This document shows, piece after piece, positions 5,651 to 7,329 of a stretch of 7,329 bases of DNA. Numbering within the stretch: the stretch's first letter is position 1; each line of letters starts with the position of its first letter. The stretch comes from Actinomycetes bacterium. GTDB taxonomy: Bacteria; Actinomycetota; Actinomycetes; Mycobacteriales; Micromonosporaceae. The translations under genes and the position numbers were made by a program. The notes under the pieces are model-generated. The model had not been told where the DNA came from. It saw only the letters and a list, made by a program, of their open reading frames with translations, and made no database searches. The DNA is taken from positions 1 to 7,329 of the forward strand of contig JAEYGD010000343.1 of NCBI GenBank assembly GCA_023402505.1. Reading direction: 5' to 3'.

Positions 5651-7018
5651 ATGACCATGACCACCGCCCCAGGCGGAAGGACCGGGGAGGTCGACCTGCA
5701 ACGCCGGCCCGGCCGGTGGATCGGGCACTGGGCCCCGGAGGACCACGGCTTCTGGCAGACCGTCGGCCGCCGCGTCGCCCGGCGCAACCTGATCTGGTCG
5801 ATCTTCGCCGAGCACGTCGGCTTCTCCGTGTGGCTGCTCTGGAGCATCGTGGTCGTCCGGCTCGACGACGTCGGTTGGCAGTTGACCACCAGCCAGGCGC
5901 TGTGGCTGACCGCCGTGCCCAGCGGTGTCGGCGCGCTGCTGCGGCTGCCGTACACCTTCGCCGTCCCGATCTTCGGCGGACGGAACTGGACGGTCGTCTC
6001 CGCCCTGCTGCTGATCGTCCCGTGCGCCGGGCTGGCGTGGGCGGTGCGGCACCCCGAGATCGGCTTCGTGCCGCTGCTGCTGATCGCCGCCACGGCCGGT
6101 CTCGGCGGCGGCAACTTCGCCTCCAGCATGGCGAACATCTCCTTCTTCTACCCGGAACGGGAGAAGGGCTGGGCGCTGGGCCTGAACGCGGCCGGCGGCA
6201 ACATCGGCGTCGCCGTGGTGCAGTTCCTGGTGCCGCAGGTGGTCGTGCTCGGCGGCGGCCTGGCGCTGGCCCGCGCCGGCCTGATGTACGTCCCGCTCGC
6301 CGTGATCGCGGCGGTGTGCGCCTACCTGTTCATGGACAACCTGGTCGAGGCGAAGGCCGACGTCGGACCGGTGTGGTCGGCCCTGCGGCACCGGGACACC
6401 TGGGTCATGTCGTTCCTGTACATCGGCACCTTCGGCTCGTTCATCGGCTACTCGGCGGCCTTCCCGACGCTGCTCGGCGGGGTGTTCGGCCGGCCCGACA
6501 TCGCGCTGTCCTGGGCGTTCCTCGGTGCGGCGGTGGGCTCGGTCTGCCGGCCGTTCGGCGGGCGCCTCTCCGACGCGATCGGCGGCGCCCGGGTCACGGT
6601 GGCCAGCTTCGTGCTGATGGCCGGCGGGGCGTACCTGGCGCTGTGGTCGGTGCAGGAGCGCCGGCTCGTCGTCTTCTTCCTGGCGTTCATGCTGCTTTTC
6701 GTGGCCACCGGCATCGGCAACGGCTCGACCTACCGGATGATCTCCCGGATCTTCCAGGTCAAGGGGGAGGACCTCGGCGGTTCACCGGAGGTCATGCTGG
6801 CGATGCGGCGCCAGGCGGCCGGAGCGCTGGGCGTCATCTCGTCGGTCGGTGCCCTCGGCGGCTTCCTGGTCCCGATCTGTTACGCCTGGGCGAAGTCGAC
6901 CCACGGCGGCATCGAGCCCGCCCTGCGGTTCTACCTGGGGTTCTTCCTGGTGCTGATCGTGGTGACCTGGGCCGCGTACCTGCGGCCGGGCGCGCGGATG
7001 GCCCGGGCCCGGGTGTGA
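5651..7018 (+). CDS. narK: Nitrate/nitrite transporter of the major facilitator superfamily (NarK/NNP family)
   Basis: This 455-residue inner-membrane porter imports nitrate and/or exports nitrite. It has about 12 hydrophobic segments after a roughly 45-residue cytoplasmic N-terminus. The nitrate-porter signature is clear: GLGGGNFASSMANISFFYP (150-168), followed by the second Gly-rich block GLNAAGGNIG (177-186). Arg98 in GALLRLPYTF and Arg300/Arg305 in VCRPFGGRLSDAIGGARV (298-315) match the substrate-binding arginines and the loop motif of NarK proteins. GIGNGSTYRMI (354-364) and MRRQAAGALGVISSVGALGG (385-404) are also typical of the family. Start and ribosome site are unambiguous. It is divergent from the nitrate reductase operon and separated from it by the toxin-antitoxin pair. 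It should feed nitrate to that operon, and the shared GlnR-like spacing suggests co-regulation. It ends in a hairpin terminator. Direction of transport and preference cannot be read from the sequence. Confidence 0.94.
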   Translation: MTMTTAPGGRTGEVDLQRRPGRWIGHWAPEDHGFWQTVGRRVARRNLIWSIFAEHVGFSVWLLWSIVVVRLDDVGWQLTTSQALWLTAVPSGVGALLRLPYTFAVPIFGGRNWTVVSALLLIVPCAGLAWAVRHPEIGFVPLLLIAATAGLGGGNFASSMANISFFYPEREKGWALGLNAAGGNIGVAVVQFLVPQVVVLGGGLALARAGLMYVPLAVIAAVCAYLFMDNLVEAKADVGPVWSALRHRDTWVMSFLYIGTFGSFIGYSAAFPTLLGGVFGRPDIALSWAFLGAAVGSVCRPFGGRLSDAIGGARVTVASFVLMAGGAYLALWSVQERRLVVFFLAFMLLFVATGIGNGSTYRMISRIFQVKGEDLGGSPEVMLAMRRQAAGALGVISSVGALGGFLVPICYAWAKSTHGGIEPALRFYLGFFLVLIVVTWAAYLRPGARMARARV

Positions 7019-7032
7019 GCCGGGTCACCGGG

Positions 7033-7065
7033 CGGGGTGCCAGGGTGCCGGTGGGACCCCGTTTT
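7033..7065 (+). terminator. Rho-independent terminator of narK
   Basis: CGGGGT (7033-7038) pairs with ACCCCG (7056-7061). A single G-G mismatch separates this from a further CCA/TGG pairing (7040-7042 with 7052-7054), leaving a 9-nt loop. TTTT (7062-7065) follows directly. It starts 15 nt after the narK stop. Confidence 0.65.
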
Positions 7066-7093
7066 GACCGGCCGGCGCGGCGTTGGGTATCGT
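7064..7093 (+). promoter_or_regulatory. Predicted promoter of rplM
   Basis: TTGACC (7064-7069, five of six consensus bases) and TATCGT (7088-7093) are separated by 18 nt. The predicted start near 7100 gives rplM a leader of about 140 nt. The -35 shares two T residues with the narK terminator tract. A second -10-like TACGCT (7135-7140) has no matching -35. Confidence 0.55.
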
Positions 7094-7168
7094 TACCTGC
7101 TGTTGTGCGACATCTAGGGGCGTGCCGCCTGAGGTACGCTTGGTCGTTCGTGCGCGTTGGTTCGTCCT

Positions 7169-7204
7169 GGAATCCTTGGTCACCCGGGAATCCCTGGTCA
7201 CCCG
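7169..7204. repeat. 18-bp tandem duplication in the rplM leader
   Basis: GGAATCCTTGGTCACCCG (7169-7186) is followed immediately by the same unit with one T-to-C change (7187-7204). The array ends 39 nt before the rplM start codon. The second copy creates the short symmetric element GGGA-A-TCCC. It lies in the predicted transcribed leader; its function is unknown. Confidence 0.85.
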
Positions 7205-7243
7205 GCGCGCGACCCCAGACCGACGACGAGACAAGGTAGACCT

Positions 7244-7329
7244 GTGCGTACGTACAGCCCGAAGCCGGGTGAGATCGAGCGTCAGTGGCACGTCATCGAC
7301 GCCTCTGATGTCGTGCTGGGCCGCCTGGC
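7244..7329 (+). CDS. rplM: Ribosomal protein L13 of the 50S subunit, N-terminal 28 residues (partial)
   Basis: L13 is an early-assembly protein of the large ribosomal subunit. The visible residues include RTYSPKPGE at the start, then RQWHVIDASDVVLGRLA, the invariant N-terminal signature of bacterial L13 (W-x-[VI]-DA-x(3)-LGRLA). Translation begins at GTG 7244, with AAGG (7233-7236) as a ribosome site 7 nt upstream. The gene runs off the window; the family is usually about 147 residues in actinobacteria and is normally followed by rpsI. It is a housekeeping gene, unrelated to the nitrate genes beside it. Confidence 0.95.
   Translation, partial: MRTYSPKPGEIERQWHVIDASDVVLGRL

Noticed and set aside
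5570..6391. Minus-strand 273-codon open frame rich in His, Gln, Asp and Arg opposite narK
   Set aside because: Its composition is typical of the complement of a GC-rich membrane-protein gene; no motifs or ribosome site were seen.
1..7329. CRISPR arrays, tRNA or rRNA genes, insertion sequences
   Set aside because: No spaced repeats, cloverleaf-like segments, transposase frames or terminal inverted repeats were recognised. The only repeats are the short two-copy tandems listed.

Overview
The window is chromosomal DNA from a high-GC actinomycete. Codon third positions are almost all G or C, GTG starts are used, the intergenic signals are GlnR-like, and the L13 N-terminus is of actinobacterial type. 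The nitrate genes, the ribosomal-protein gene and the general style would fit Micromonosporaceae (Micromonospora or a relative), but the genus is an inference.

Positions 1-4720 hold a tightly packed minus-strand operon for assimilatory nitrate reduction. Read in transcription order it is a cytoplasmic molybdopterin nitrate reductase (4720 to 2576), an FAD/NAD(P)-dependent oxidoreductase with a C-terminal BFD-type [2Fe-2S] domain (2579 to 1140), and the first 381 codons of the NAD(P)H nitrite reductase large subunit NirB (1143 to beyond the window start). Both junctions are 4-nt stop/start overlaps (GTGA, then ATGA), so the three genes are probably translationally coupled. The flavoprotein would pass NAD(P)H electrons through its [2Fe-2S] cluster to the Mo enzyme, and NirB would then take nitrite to ammonium.

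Positions 4721-4937 form a short divergent control region. On the minus strand, 24 nt before the nitrate reductase start, there is a four-part element with the exact spacing of an actinobacterial GlnR box. A perfect 17-bp tandem duplication lies farther away, then a promoter for the next unit. Positions 4938-5478 carry a plus-strand toxin-antitoxin pair: a ribbon-helix-helix antitoxin overlapping a divergent MazF/PemK-like toxin.

Positions 5479-5650 contain a GC-rich hairpin after the toxin, a possible second and weaker GlnR-like element with a 12-bp palindrome, and a structured leader. These precede narK (5651-7018), a 12-TM nitrate/nitrite porter of the major facilitator superfamily. narK ends in a good hairpin-plus-T-tract terminator. 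The T tract overlaps the -35 of a probable promoter for rplM (ribosomal protein L13), whose first 28 codons close the window. The rplM leader is long (about 140 nt predicted) and contains an 18-bp tandem duplication.

Together, uptake (NarK), nitrate reduction and nitrite reduction form a nitrogen-assimilation island, probably under GlnR control. A toxin-antitoxin module sits between the two divergent arms, and the island abuts a housekeeping ribosomal operon.
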